Source: CAMXAS01 sp964442435
GTDB taxonomy: Bacteria > Bacteroidota > Bacteroidia > Bacteroidales > P3
Reading direction: 5' to 3'
DNA length: 27,007 nucleotides
Assembly: GCA_964442435.1 (NCBI GenBank)
Contig: CAYTZG010000023.1
Coordinates: 1-27,007 of the forward strand
Part shown: in pieces, positions 15,663 through 23,536 of the stretch
Position numbering within the stretch: position 1 is the first letter of the stretch
Layout of the letters: each line of letters opens with the position of its first letter
Position numbers and translations under genes: made by a program
Notes under the pieces: model-generated
Seen by the model: the letters and a program-made list of their open reading frames with translations, nothing else
Databases searched by the model: none
Told to the model about the DNA's origin: nothing

Positions 15663-16925
15663 TTAGCGGACGACCTTACCGTTCAATACCAGCGTCTCCA
15701 CCTTGTTGTTGCCGAACGAATACGGCATATATTCGTAGCTCGGAATCGGCTTGGTGATGAACACATTGGCGCGGCGGCCGCGGCCGATGCCGCCCAACTC
15801 GTCGCTCAGCCCGATGGCGTAGGCCGTATTGATGGTCGTGGCGTGTACGACTTCTTCCGGATACATCTTGTAGCGGATGCAGCCCAGCGACTGGATGAAC
15901 TGCATATTGCCCGAAGGCGCGGAACCCGGGTTGAAGTCGGAGGCCAAAGCCACGGGCAGGCCGGCCTGCATCATCTTGCGCACCGGCGAGAGTTCCATTT
16001 CGAGGAAGAAGGCCGCGCCCGGCAATACCGTCGGCATCGTGCCGCGGCCGCCCTTCCACGAGGCTTTCAGACAGTCGATTTCGGCCTCGCCGACGTATTC
16101 CAGATGATCGACCGACAGCGCGCCGTGCTTGACGCCCACCTGAATGCCGCCCGAAAAGTCCAGCTCGTTGGCGTGGATTTTCGGTTGCAGGCCATAGGCG
16201 GCCGCGGCCTCCAGCATACGGTCGGTCTCCGCCACGGTAAAGAAACCGCGGTCGCAGAATACGTCGATGAAATCGGCCGACTTCTCCTTGCCCACGGCCG
16301 GAATCATTTCGCGGACAATGAGATCCACATATTCGCTCTGACGGCCTATGTATTCGCGCGGCACGGCGTGCGCCGGCAGGAAGTTGGCGCGTACCTGCGC
16401 CAGACCGAGGGCCTTGAGCCGCGCGATGACGCGCAGCATCTTGAGTTCGCTTTCCAAATCGAGGCCATAGCCGCTCTTGATTTCCATCGCGCCCGTGCCG
16501 TAGGCCATCATCTCCTCAAAACGCGCCTTGGCGGCTTCGAACAGTTCGTCTTCGGTGGCGGCGCGCAGACGGTCGCAGGAGTTGAGGATGCCCCCGCCCC
16601 GCTTGGCGATTTCCTCATACGACAGGCCGCGGATTTTGTCGTTGTATTCGATTTCGCGGCTGCCGGCATAGACGATGTGCGTGTGCGAGTCACAATAGGC
16701 CGGGAACACGAAGCGGCCGTGCGCGTCGATTTCCTCCACGTTGCCCCAAGCCGCCTTCTTGGCTTCGTAGTCGGCCATCGGCCCGAAATCCTTGATCCGG
16801 TCGCCCTCCATCGCGAGATAGGCGTTTTCCAACACTTGCAATTTTTGCATATCCGCGCCCGCCACATAGCGGACATCGTCGGGCAGAATCTGCACCAAGC
16901 CTTTGATATGGGTAATGACCAACAT
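15663..16925 (-). CDS. hutI: imidazolonepropionase
   Basis: HutI opens the imidazolone ring to give N-formimino-L-glutamate, the third step of histidine degradation, in the cytoplasm. The 420-residue length is normal. The amidohydrolase metal site is visible: His81 and His83 in SHTHIVYAGSR, the KSGYGL block at 150-155, His186 in PAHAVPREY, His251 in HANELDFSGG, and Asp330 in ALASDFNPGSAPSGN. The hutH, hutU and ftcD genes are not in the window, so the pathway is either scattered or elsewhere. A -7 box lies at 16979-16986 within an inverted repeat. The GT4 gene follows after 12 nt. Confidence 0.95.
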   Translation of the reverse strand: MLVITHIKGLVQILPDDVRYVAGADMQKLQVLENAYLAMEGDRIKDFGPMADYEAKKAAWGNVEEIDAHGRFVFPAYCDSHTHIVYAGSREIEYNDKIRGLSYEEIAKRGGGILNSCDRLRAATEDELFEAAKARFEEMMAYGTGAMEIKSGYGLDLESELKMLRVIARLKALGLAQVRANFLPAHAVPREYIGRQSEYVDLIVREMIPAVGKEKSADFIDVFCDRGFFTVAETDRMLEAAAAYGLQPKIHANELDFSGGIQVGVKHGALSVDHLEYVGEAEIDCLKASWKGGRGTMPTVLPGAAFFLEMELSPVRKMMQAGLPVALASDFNPGSAPSGNMQFIQSLGCIRYKMYPEEVVHATTINTAYAIGLSDELGGIGRGRRANVFITKPIPSYEYMPYSFGNNKVETLVLNGKVVR

Positions 16926-16967
16926 ATTCGTAAGGATTTATATGTTATTTATGTTTATTTTTGCAAC

Positions 16968-16987
16968 GTATCTTGTCACAAAGATAC
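16968..16987. promoter_or_regulatory. inverted repeat covering the hutI -7 box, between divergent genes
   Basis: GTATCTT and AAGATAC (16968-16974 and 16981-16987) form a perfect 7-bp inverted repeat around 6 nt. The minus strand reads TATCTTTG at 16979-16986, a full -7 box for hutI, giving a leader of about 47 nt. The plus strand reads TATCTTGT at 16969-16976, a weaker match that could serve the divergent GT2 gene. The symmetry may mark an operator, or just two opposed promoters. Confidence 0.5.
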
Positions 16988-17031
16988 GGTTTATTTCCTT
17001 AAAATAAACGGAGTTTGTAAACCCTACGCCC

Positions 17032-18099
17032 ATGACCCGCACCCCCACGACGGCCGTCGTGATTCTGAACTGGAACGGACGGCATTTTCTGGAACGCTTC
17101 CTGCCGTCGCTGTTGCGCCATACGCCCGCCGAAACGGCCGACATCATCGTGGCCGACAACGCCTCCACCGACGATTCGGTGGCGTTCCTGCGGCAACACT
17201 ATCCGCAAATCCGCCTCATCGAGAACGACGCCAACTACGGCTTCGCCGAGGGCTACAACCGGGCGTTGCGCCAAGTGGAAGCCGACTATTACGTATTGCT
17301 CAATTCCGACATAGAGGTGGGGCCGCATTGGGTGGAACCCGTCATCGCCCTGTTGGAGGCCGACCCCGCGGCGGCCGCGGCCCAACCCAAGCTGCGCGCC
17401 TTTGACCGCCCCACCCACTTCGAATACGCGGGGGCGGCGGGCGGCTTCATCGACCGTCTGGGCTATCCGTTCTGCCGCGGCCGCCTGTTCGGCGACGTGG
17501 AAGCCGACCACGGGCAATACGACACGCCCTGCGAAATCTTTTGGGCCACGGGCGCGGCGCTGTTCGTGCGCGCCAACCTCTACCACAAGTTCGGCGGCTT
17601 GGACGACGCTTTCTTCGCCCACATGGAGGAGATAGACTTCTGCTGGCGGCTCAAGAACTTCGGCTATAAAATATTGTACTGTCCCGCATCGACGGTCTAT
17701 CATGTGGGCGGCGGCACGCTCCCCAAGAGTTCGCCGCGCAAGACGTTCCTCAACTTCCGCAACAACCTGTGCCTGCTGTATAAGAACCTGACGCCGGGCC
17801 GCTTCCGCCGCGTGTTCTGCGCGCGCCTCGTTTTGGACTTCGTGGCCGCGCTCTCGTTCCTCGCCTCGGGCGGCTGGCCGGAATGCGCCGCCGTGTTCAA
17901 GGCCTACCGCGCGTTCTTCCGCATGCGCCGCGAACACCGCGCCAAATACGACCTCCTGCCGCGCCACGCCTATGTGGACGGTATGTACGACGGTTCCATC
18001 GTTTGGGATTATTACGTCCGCCGACACCGGCGGTTCGACCTTCTGAACCGGGATAGATTCTATAAAGAAGACGTCAAGGCTTCCACGCCGAGCCGGTAG
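17032..18099 (+). CDS. glycosyltransferase family 2 protein, rhamnosyltransferase-like
   Basis: A 355-residue inverting GT-A enzyme. It opens TAVVILNWNGRHFLERFLPS, followed by ADNASTDDSV at 41-50 and the metal/nucleotide site NSDIEV at 91-96. The later ATGAALFVRANLYHKFGGLD and HMEEIDFCWRLK blocks are typical of WbbL-like rhamnosyltransferases. It probably builds a surface glycan; donor and acceptor cannot be read from the sequence. The C-terminal basic region has one possible membrane-associated helix. It is divergent from hutI, and its last 40 nt overlap the end of aroQ on the other strand. ATG 17032 begins the conserved fold directly. Confidence 0.9.
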   Translation: MTRTPTTAVVILNWNGRHFLERFLPSLLRHTPAETADIIVADNASTDDSVAFLRQHYPQIRLIENDANYGFAEGYNRALRQVEADYYVLLNSDIEVGPHWVEPVIALLEADPAAAAAQPKLRAFDRPTHFEYAGAAGGFIDRLGYPFCRGRLFGDVEADHGQYDTPCEIFWATGAALFVRANLYHKFGGLDDAFFAHMEEIDFCWRLKNFGYKILYCPASTVYHVGGGTLPKSSPRKTFLNFRNNLCLLYKNLTPGRFRRVFCARLVLDFVAALSFLASGGWPECAAVFKAYRAFFRMRREHRAKYDLLPRHAYVDGMYDGSIVWDYYVRRHRRFDLLNRDRFYKEDVKASTPSR

Positions 18100-18488
18100 C
18101 TGTCTTTGCCGAAGCCCGCGATGCTGCCGCGGCAGGCCGCCCCGATGAGGGAGGTATGCCGGAATTCTTCCCGCGCGGCCACCTGCGACAGATGGATTTC
18201 CAACACGGGCACCGGCACGGCCTTGATGGCGTCGTGCAAGGCCACCGACGTATGCGTGTAGCCGCCCGCGTTGAGCAGGATGCCCCCGCACCCCTGACGC
18301 AACGCCATATCCTGTACGGCGTCGATGAGTTCCCCTTCTATATTGGACTGATAATAAACGAAAGTATGCGCCGGATAGCGCGTCTGCAAGGCCGAGAGGA
18401 TGGCTTCGAAGCCGTCCCGGCCGTAAATCTCGGGTTCCCGCGAACCGAGCAGATTCAGATTCGGCCCGTTGATAATACCTATTTTCAT
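18060..18488 (-). CDS. aroQ: 3-dehydroquinate dehydratase, type II
   Basis: Type II dehydroquinase removes water from 3-dehydroquinate in the shikimate pathway, as a cytoplasmic dodecamer. The 142-residue length is standard. Motifs are complete: GPNLNLLGSREPEIYG with Arg17 and catalytic Tyr22, SNIEGELID, LNAGGYTHTSVALHDAI, and EIHLSQVAAREEFRH with catalytic His99. ATG 18488 overlaps the ung stop as ATGA and yields the canonical MKIGIINGPN start; an upstream in-frame codon at 18500 would lengthen it by four residues and is less likely. It is the last gene of the TM2-ung-aroQ unit, and its end overlaps the convergent GT2 gene by 40 nt. Confidence 0.95.
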   Translation of the reverse strand: MKIGIINGPNLNLLGSREPEIYGRDGFEAILSALQTRYPAHTFVYYQSNIEGELIDAVQDMALRQGCGGILLNAGGYTHTSVALHDAIKAVPVPVLEIHLSQVAAREEFRHTSLIGAACRGSIAGFGKDSYRLGVEALTSSL

Positions 18489-19171
18489 GCTACTCCCCAT
18501 ACAATCGGGCTAAGCCCGCGTTCTTCCAGAATCCGGTTGGTTTGCGAGAAATGCTTGCAACCGAAAAAGCCCCGGTAGGCCGACAGGGGCGACGGGTGCG
18601 GCGCCGTCAGCACCGTATGCCGCGTTTCGTCGATGAGCGGCCGCTTGCGTTGCGCCGGACTGCCCCAAAGCAGGAACACCAAGCCGTCGCGTTGGGTGGA
18701 CAAAGCCTTGATGACGGCATCCGTAAACGTCTCCCAGCCGTGATCCTTATGCGAAAGCGGCTGATGTTCGCGCACCGTCAGCGTGGTGTTCAACAGGAAA
18801 ACGCCCTGCCGCGCCCACGACTCCAAATGTCCGTTCGGCAACGGCTGACAGCCCGTATCGTCTTGAATTTCCTTATAAATATTTTGAAGGGACGGCGGAA
18901 GCGGCTGCGTCTCGGGCACCGAGAAACAAAGCCCCTCGGCCTGCCCCGGCCCATGATACGGGTCTTGCCCCAGTATCACGACCTTGACCGCCTCGAACGG
19001 CGTGGCCTCAAACGCATGGAAAATGCGCGGCCCCGGCGGATAAACCACATACTGCCGTTTCTCGGCCCGCAGAAAATCGCGCAGCGCGTACATATAAGGC
19101 TTCGCGAACTCGTCCTGCAAAACACGGAGCCACGACGGCTCCAGTTTCGGTTGCATGGCGGGTGCGGCCAT
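18485..19171 (-). CDS. ung: uracil-DNA glycosylase, family 1
   Basis: Ung removes uracil from DNA as the first step of base-excision repair. The 228-residue protein has the water-activating motif GQDPYHGP with Asp70, the uracil-binding block FLLNTTLTV with Asn128, and the DNA-intercalation loop HPSPLSAYRGFFGCKHFSQT with His192. All key residues are present and the length is normal. ATG 19171 overlaps the stop of the upstream TM2 gene as TAATG, and the stop overlaps aroQ as ATGA, so the three genes are tightly coupled. A second ATG five codons later is possible. Confidence 0.96.
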   Translation of the reverse strand: MAAPAMQPKLEPSWLRVLQDEFAKPYMYALRDFLRAEKRQYVVYPPGPRIFHAFEATPFEAVKVVILGQDPYHGPGQAEGLCFSVPETQPLPPSLQNIYKEIQDDTGCQPLPNGHLESWARQGVFLLNTTLTVREHQPLSHKDHGWETFTDAVIKALSTQRDGLVFLLWGSPAQRKRPLIDETRHTVLTAPHPSPLSAYRGFFGCKHFSQTNRILEERGLSPIVWGVA

Positions 19172-19506
19172 TAGAGGCGATCCATGATGCGCTCGAAGTT
19201 CTCGTTGCGCGTCGCTTCCATGATGACGAACCAGTCGATGATATACCAGATACCCAACCCGCCGAGCGTGATGAGTTTAAGGAAGCCCAAACCGATTTGC
19301 CCCAACAGGAAACGGTCCACGCCTATCAGGCCGCAAGCCATCGAAATGAGGAGCATCACGAGCGGATCATGCGCCTTGGCCGTCTGCAGCGTATAAAAAC
19401 GTTCGTCCGGATATTTCTCCATCCGGTCTCTGAGAATCAGCAGTTTGTTTTCCGGGAAACGTTCGGCGTGCCCGGCAAAGAAAAGGTCTATCTTCGCTTT
19501 TTCCAT
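19171..19506 (-). CDS. TM2 domain-containing membrane protein
   Basis: A 111-residue protein. Residues 1-45 are soluble and charged. The TM2 domain follows at about 48-98: two membrane spans separated by the short loop carrying the DRF motif (CGLIGVDRFLLGQIGLGFLK and LGGLGIWYIIDWFVIM). The molecular role of bacterial TM2 proteins is not known. It leads the operon with ung and aroQ, its stop overlapping the ung start. A -7 box lies 25 nt upstream. Confidence 0.9.
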   Translation of the reverse strand: MEKAKIDLFFAGHAERFPENKLLILRDRMEKYPDERFYTLQTAKAHDPLVMLLISMACGLIGVDRFLLGQIGLGFLKLITLGGLGIWYIIDWFVIMEATRNENFERIMDRL

Positions 19507-19530
19507 GACGATAGGTATTTATTACTGCCA

Positions 19531-19538
19531 CAAATATA
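19531..19538 (-). promoter_or_regulatory. -7 box for TM2-ung-aroQ
   Basis: The minus strand reads TATATTTG, a full match to TAnnTTTG. The predicted leader is about 17 nt. No -33 TTG is visible. It faces the probable peptidase promoter at 19569-19576 across an AT-rich spacer. Confidence 0.6.
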
Positions 19539-19568
19539 CGATTTTTTCAGAAAAATCCTTTTTTTGCG

Positions 19569-19576
19569 TATTTTCG
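19569..19576 (+). promoter_or_regulatory. probable -7 box for the M49 peptidase gene
   Basis: TATTTTCG, one mismatch from TAnnTTTG, with TTTC 20 nt upstream (19545-19548). Initiation would be near 19583, about 19 nt before ATG 19602. Confidence 0.4.
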
Positions 19577-19601
19577 CGAAATTAAAATCATTCACGACAT
19601 C

Positions 19602-21650
19602 ATGCGTCTTAAAAACTTATCGCTCATGGCACTCATGGCCGCCAGCCTGATCGGCTGCAAGGGCTACAGCCCCAAGAACGCGGACGACTTCCGTTACACG
19701 ATTGACCGTTTCGCCGACCTCAAGGTGATGCGTTACCGGGTTTCCGAATGGGACAGCCTGAACCTGCAACAGAAGGAACTGCTGTATTATCTGAGCCAGG
19801 CCGCACTCTGCGGTCGGGATATGCTCTACGACCAGAACTTCCGCTACAACCTGCTGATACGCCACACGCTGGAAGCCATCGAAAACACCTATGACGGCGA
19901 CCGGAATACGGCGGACTACGAGGCGTTTACGACCTACCTCAAACGCGTATGGTTCTCGAACGGCATCCACCACCACTACGGCGGCGACAAGTTCGAACCG
20001 GGCTTTTCGGAAGCCTATTTCGCCGAACTGTTGGCGCACAGCGACTTGACGGCGGTTTTGAACGACAACCGCGAGGGGTTGCGCACGACCGAGGCCCTGC
20101 AATCGTTCCTGACGCCGGTGCTGTTTGACCCGACGCTCTACGCCAAGCGCGTGAACCAAGACCCGGCCACGGGCCTCATCGAAGGTTCGGCCTGCAACTA
20201 CTATCTGAACGTGAGCACGCCGGAGGCCGAGGCATTTTACGCCGCCATGGTTGACCCGAAAGACCCGCAGCCGATTTCCTATGGGCTGAACTCGCGGCTG
20301 GAGAAACAGGACGGCAAGCTGAAAGAGAACGTGTATAAGGTAGGCGGGCTCTATTCCGAAGCCATCGAGAAGGTGATTTACTGGCTGGACAAGGCCGCCG
20401 CGGTGGCCGAAACGCCGCAACAGCGGGCGCACCTGCGCAAGCTCATCGAATACTACCGCACCGGCGACCTCAAGACATGGGACGAATACAACGTGCTGTG
20501 GGTGGAAGACCACTCCACGCTGACCGACTACAACAACGGCTTTATAGAGACCTACGGCGACCCGCTCGGCCTTAAGGCGAGCTGGGAGGCGACGGCGCAG
20601 TTCAAGAATATGGCCGCCACGGAGCGCGCCGGCATCATCAGCCGCAACGCCCAGTGGTTCGAAGACCACTCCCCCATTGACCCGCGTTTCCGCAAGGCGG
20701 AAGTCAAGGGCGTGAGCGCCAAGGCCATCGACGTGGTACAACTCGGCGGCGACTGCTTCCCCACCCCGCCCATCGGCATCAACCTGCCCAACGCGGACTG
20801 GATTCGCCGCGACCACGGCTCCAAGTCGGTGACCATCGAGAACCTGACCGATGCCTACAACAAGTCGGCGGAGGAAGGCAACAGCATGATAGCCGAATTT
20901 GCCTGCGACGAGGCCGAAATCGCGCGCGCCAAAGCCCACGGTGCCCTGGGCGGCAACCTGCACACCGACCTGCACGAATGTTTGGGTCATGGCTCCGGCC
21001 AACTGCTGCCCGGCACGGCCTCCGACGCGCTCAAAGGCTTCTCGTCCACGTTGGAGGAGGCGCGCGCCGACCTGTTCGCGCTCTACTACATCGCCGACCC
21101 CAAGATGCTGGAACTCGGCCTGATGGAAACCGACGAGGTGGCCAAGGCCGAATACGACAGCTATATCCGCAACGGCCTCATGACGCAGCTCGTGCGCATA
21201 GAGCCCGGCAAGAACATAGAGGAAGCCCATATGCGCAACCGCAGCCTCATCGCCCACTGGGTGTATGAAAAGGGCGCGGCCGACCGGGTGGTGGAAATGT
21301 TCAAGAAAAACGGCAAGACCTATGTCCGCATCAACGACTACGACCGGTTGCGCGCGCTGTTCGGCGAACTGCTGGCCGAAACCCAGCGCATCAAGTCGGA
21401 GGGCGACTACGAGGCCGGCAAACGCTTGGTGGAAACCTACGGCATTGCCGTTGACCCCGAACTGCACCGGGAAGTGCTGACGCGCTACGCGGCCTTGGAT
21501 CTGGCGCCCTACGGCGGCTTCGTGAACCCGCTTCTGGAACTGAAGACCGACGCGCAGGGCCGGGTGACGGATGTCGTGATTTCCTATCCCGACGACTACA
21601 AGGCGCAGATGTTGGGCTACGGACGCGACTTCTCGTTCCTGCCGTACTAA
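19602..21650 (+). CDS. dipeptidyl-peptidase III (M49 family) lipoprotein
   Basis: A 682-residue zinc peptidase that removes dipeptides from the N-terminus of peptides. The signal peptide MRLKNLSLMALMAASLIGC has a clear lipobox with Cys19, so it is exported and lipid-anchored, unlike cytosolic eukaryotic DPP III. The M49 zinc motif HECLGH lies at residues 458-463, and the second motif EEARAD at 485-490 supplies the third zinc ligand. The length matches bacterial M49 enzymes. It is probably transcribed alone from 19569; the DUF1015 gene has its own promoter about 30 nt after the stop. A role in peptide nutrition is inferred. Confidence 0.93.
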   Translation: MRLKNLSLMALMAASLIGCKGYSPKNADDFRYTIDRFADLKVMRYRVSEWDSLNLQQKELLYYLSQAALCGRDMLYDQNFRYNLLIRHTLEAIENTYDGDRNTADYEAFTTYLKRVWFSNGIHHHYGGDKFEPGFSEAYFAELLAHSDLTAVLNDNREGLRTTEALQSFLTPVLFDPTLYAKRVNQDPATGLIEGSACNYYLNVSTPEAEAFYAAMVDPKDPQPISYGLNSRLEKQDGKLKENVYKVGGLYSEAIEKVIYWLDKAAAVAETPQQRAHLRKLIEYYRTGDLKTWDEYNVLWVEDHSTLTDYNNGFIETYGDPLGLKASWEATAQFKNMAATERAGIISRNAQWFEDHSPIDPRFRKAEVKGVSAKAIDVVQLGGDCFPTPPIGINLPNADWIRRDHGSKSVTIENLTDAYNKSAEEGNSMIAEFACDEAEIARAKAHGALGGNLHTDLHECLGHGSGQLLPGTASDALKGFSSTLEEARADLFALYYIADPKMLELGLMETDEVAKAEYDSYIRNGLMTQLVRIEPGKNIEEAHMRNRSLIAHWVYEKGAADRVVEMFKKNGKTYVRINDYDRLRALFGELLAETQRIKSEGDYEAGKRLVETYGIAVDPELHREVLTRYAALDLAPYGGFVNPLLELKTDAQGRVTDVVISYPDDYKAQMLGYGRDFSFLPY

Positions 21651-21677
21651 GCCCTTTTCAGGCTGAGGAATTTTGCG

Positions 21678-21685
21678 TATATTTG
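21678..21685 (+). promoter_or_regulatory. -7 box for the DUF1015 gene
   Basis: TATATTTG, a full match to TAnnTTTG, 27 nt after the peptidase stop. The predicted leader of about 60 nt contains the tandem repeat at 21696-21725. Confidence 0.6.
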
Positions 21686-21695
21686 GCCTTTGAAT

Positions 21696-21725
21696 CGGGT
21701 CGTCCGGAAACGGGTCACCCGGAAA
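21696..21725 (+). repeat. two tandem copies of a 15-nt repeat in the DUF1015 leader
   Basis: CGGGTCGTCCGGAAA is followed at once by CGGGTCACCCGGAAA, differing at two positions. The second copy contains CGGGTCACCCG, which can pair with itself. It lies in the untranslated leader, about 27 nt before the ATG. Confidence 0.75.
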
Positions 21726-21751
21726 AGAATAAAAAATAAATACTTTATATT

Positions 21752-23005
21752 ATGTCTATTATCAAAGCTTTCAAGGGGTTCCGTCCCCCGGTGGACGTGG
21801 TGGAGAAACTGGCCTCCCGTCCCTATGACGTTCTGAATTCGGCCGAAGCCCGCAAAGAGGCGGCCGGCAACCCGCAGTCGCTCCTGCGCGTGACCAAAGC
21901 TGAAATCGACCTGCCGGAAGGCACGGACGAACACAGCCAGGCCGTGTACGACAAGGTGGTTGAGAACTACGCCATGTTCAAGAAAAACGGCTGGCTCGTT
22001 CAAGACCCCGAAGAAAAACTGTACATCTACGCCCAGACGATGGACGGCCGCACCCAGTACGGTATCGTGGCCTGCTGCCATATCGACGACTACTTCAACA
22101 ACGTCATCAAGAAACACGAATTGACGCGTAAGGACAAAGAGGAAGACCGTATGATTCACGTCCGCATCACGAACGCCAACGTGGAACCGGTATTCTTCTC
22201 CTATCCCGCCCACAAGGAAGTGGACCAAATCGTTGAAAACATCGTCAAGAACGAAAAGCCGATTTACGATTTCGTAGCCAAGGAAGACGGCTTCGGCCAC
22301 CACTTCTGGGTTATCAACGATAAGGCGACGATTGCGCGTCTGATTGAAATCTTCGACAAGGAAATCCCGGCGCTGTATGTGGCCGACGGTCACCACCGCA
22401 CCGCCGCCGCCGCTTTGGTGGGCAAGGAAAAGCGCGGTCAGAACCCCAACCACACGGGCAAGGAGGAATACAACTACTTCATGTCGGTGATTTTCCCCGA
22501 CAGCCAGCTCAAAATCATCGACTACAACCGCGTGGTCAAGGATTTGAACGGTCTGAGCGAAGCCCAGCTCATCGAAAAGCTGAAAGAAAGCTTCGACGTG
22601 ACCGAAATGGGCGCCGACATCTACAAACCGACCAAGCTGCATGAATTCAGCATGTATCTGGCCGGCAAGTGGTACAAGATGAACGCGAAGCAGGGCACAT
22701 ACAACGACCAAGACCCGATTGGCGTTTTGGACGTCACCATCCTTTCCAACCTCGTTTTGGACAAGATTTTGGGCATCAAGGACCTGCGTACCGACAAGCG
22801 CATCGACTTCGTAGGCGGTATCCGCGGCTTGGGCGAACTCAAACGCCGTGTAGATAACGGCGAAATGAAGGTGGCTTTCGCGCTCTACCCCGTTTCGATG
22901 AAACAGCTCATCGACATCGCCGACAGCGGCAACATCATGCCGCCCAAGACGACATGGTTCGAGCCGAAACTGCGTTCCGGCCTCGTTATCCACGAGTTGA
23001 GCTAA
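21752..23005 (+). CDS. DUF1015 family protein
   Basis: A 417-residue cytoplasmic protein of the DUF1015 family. The opening FKGFRPPVDVVEKLASRPYD and the highly conserved YVADGHHRTAAA block (motif VADGHHR at 210-216) are characteristic. The length is typical. The biochemical role is not established; in many anaerobes the gene sits near serine biosynthesis genes, but no ser genes are seen here. It has its own promoter at 21678 and is closed by the strong terminator at 23049-23082. Confidence 0.9.
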   Translation: MSIIKAFKGFRPPVDVVEKLASRPYDVLNSAEARKEAAGNPQSLLRVTKAEIDLPEGTDEHSQAVYDKVVENYAMFKKNGWLVQDPEEKLYIYAQTMDGRTQYGIVACCHIDDYFNNVIKKHELTRKDKEEDRMIHVRITNANVEPVFFSYPAHKEVDQIVENIVKNEKPIYDFVAKEDGFGHHFWVINDKATIARLIEIFDKEIPALYVADGHHRTAAAALVGKEKRGQNPNHTGKEEYNYFMSVIFPDSQLKIIDYNRVVKDLNGLSEAQLIEKLKESFDVTEMGADIYKPTKLHEFSMYLAGKWYKMNAKQGTYNDQDPIGVLDVTILSNLVLDKILGIKDLRTDKRIDFVGGIRGLGELKRRVDNGEMKVAFALYPVSMKQLIDIADSGNIMPPKTTWFEPKLRSGLVIHELS

Positions 23006-23048
23006 ACCAACCTCGGTGCGGAACGCGCCGAAGCTTGCGACAATCCCC

Positions 23049-23082
23049 AAGCCGTCTGACGATACGTCGGGCGGCTTTTTTT
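23049..23082 (+). terminator. intrinsic terminator after the DUF1015 gene
   Basis: A 13-bp stem (arms 23049-23061 and 23065-23077, two G-T pairs) with a 3-nt ATA loop and a T-tract running to 23082. It is the clearest intrinsic terminator in the window and marks the border of the GC-rich core. Confidence 0.9.
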
Positions 23083-23095
23083 GTTATAAACCTTA

Positions 23096-23127
23096 TTTGC
23101 AACCTAAAGAAATTATCTTTACATTTG
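23096..23127 (+). promoter_or_regulatory. strong consensus promoter ahead of the structured leader
   Basis: TTTG at 23096-23099, exactly 20 nt, then TACATTTG at 23120-23127: a full match to the Bacteroidota -33/-7 pattern. Initiation would be near 23134, giving a leader of about 245 nt before ATG 23378. Confidence 0.75.
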
Positions 23128-23133
23128 TGACGC

Positions 23134-23377
23134 ACTACTGAAAGGGAGTGCATTTTATAATAGAATAGCGTTTTGCTATTGGACTTGACTTAGGAAACTG
23201 CCAATTTTCGAACGTAACAAGTACAATAGGCACGAACGCCTGCGCTTAGCGTGGGTTGTGCTTATATGTTACGTAGGTATGGCAGTACCTCTAAGTCGTA
23301 TAGCCAACACACGCTTTTTTGTGCTTGTGTTGGCCTTGGTAACGGCATTATTGCACATAACCTAAACGACACAAGCC
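23134..23377 (+). ncRNA. long hairpin-rich leader RNA, possible cis-regulatory element
   Basis: Roughly 245 nt between a consensus promoter and the signal-peptide gene. Hairpins seen by eye: 23164-23180 (6 bp, loop GTTTT), 23229-23262 (about 14 pairs with small bulges, loop TTA), 23275-23290 (5 bp) and 23303-23334 (about 12 pairs with one bulge, loop of six T). I do not recognise a known riboswitch or Rfam family. Because the assembly breaks 35 nt after the ATG, this leader and gene may be repeated in the genome. A frame opening at ATG 23266 crosses the leader and overlaps the signal-peptide start in another frame. Regulatory function is inference. Confidence 0.45.
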
Positions 23378-23412
23378 ATGAAAAAGTTACTCCTACTCTT
23401 GTTGCCGGCCCT
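23378..23412 (+). CDS. start of a secreted or membrane protein, truncated by the assembly gap
   Basis: ATG 23378 begins MKKLLLLLLPAL, a typical signal-peptide start with two lysines and a leucine run, and then runs into the N gap. The product and length cannot be known. It follows the strong promoter and structured leader directly. Since the gap length is a placeholder, the gene could end anywhere within missing sequence. Confidence 0.6.
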
Positions 23413-23512
23413 NNNNNNNNNNNNNNNNNNNNNNNNNNNNNNNNNNNNNNNNNNNNNNNNNNNNNNNNNNNNNNNNNNNNNNNNNNNNNNNNNNNNNNNN
23501 NNNNNNNNNNNN
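23413..23512. other. assembly gap of 100 N
   Basis: Exactly 100 N, the usual placeholder for a gap of unknown length. The order of the flanks may be right, but the missing sequence could be much longer. Confidence 0.99.
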
Positions 23513-23536
23513 TTAAAATTATATTCATAACTTACC

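Noticed and set aside
15543..17405. 620-codon plus-strand open frame opposite hutI
   Set aside because: Antisense to a fully conserved imidazolonepropionase and crossing into the start of the GT2 gene in another frame; no family features.
19617..21467. 616-codon minus-strand open frame opposite the M49 peptidase
   Set aside because: The sense strand has the zinc motif, lipobox and full length; the antisense protein has biased, low-information composition.
23251..23412. Protein-coding frame through the leader from GTG 23251 or ATG 23266
   Set aside because: It overlaps the hairpins and a clear signal-peptide start in another frame and continues only into unknown bases; I keep it as a remark in the leader entry only.
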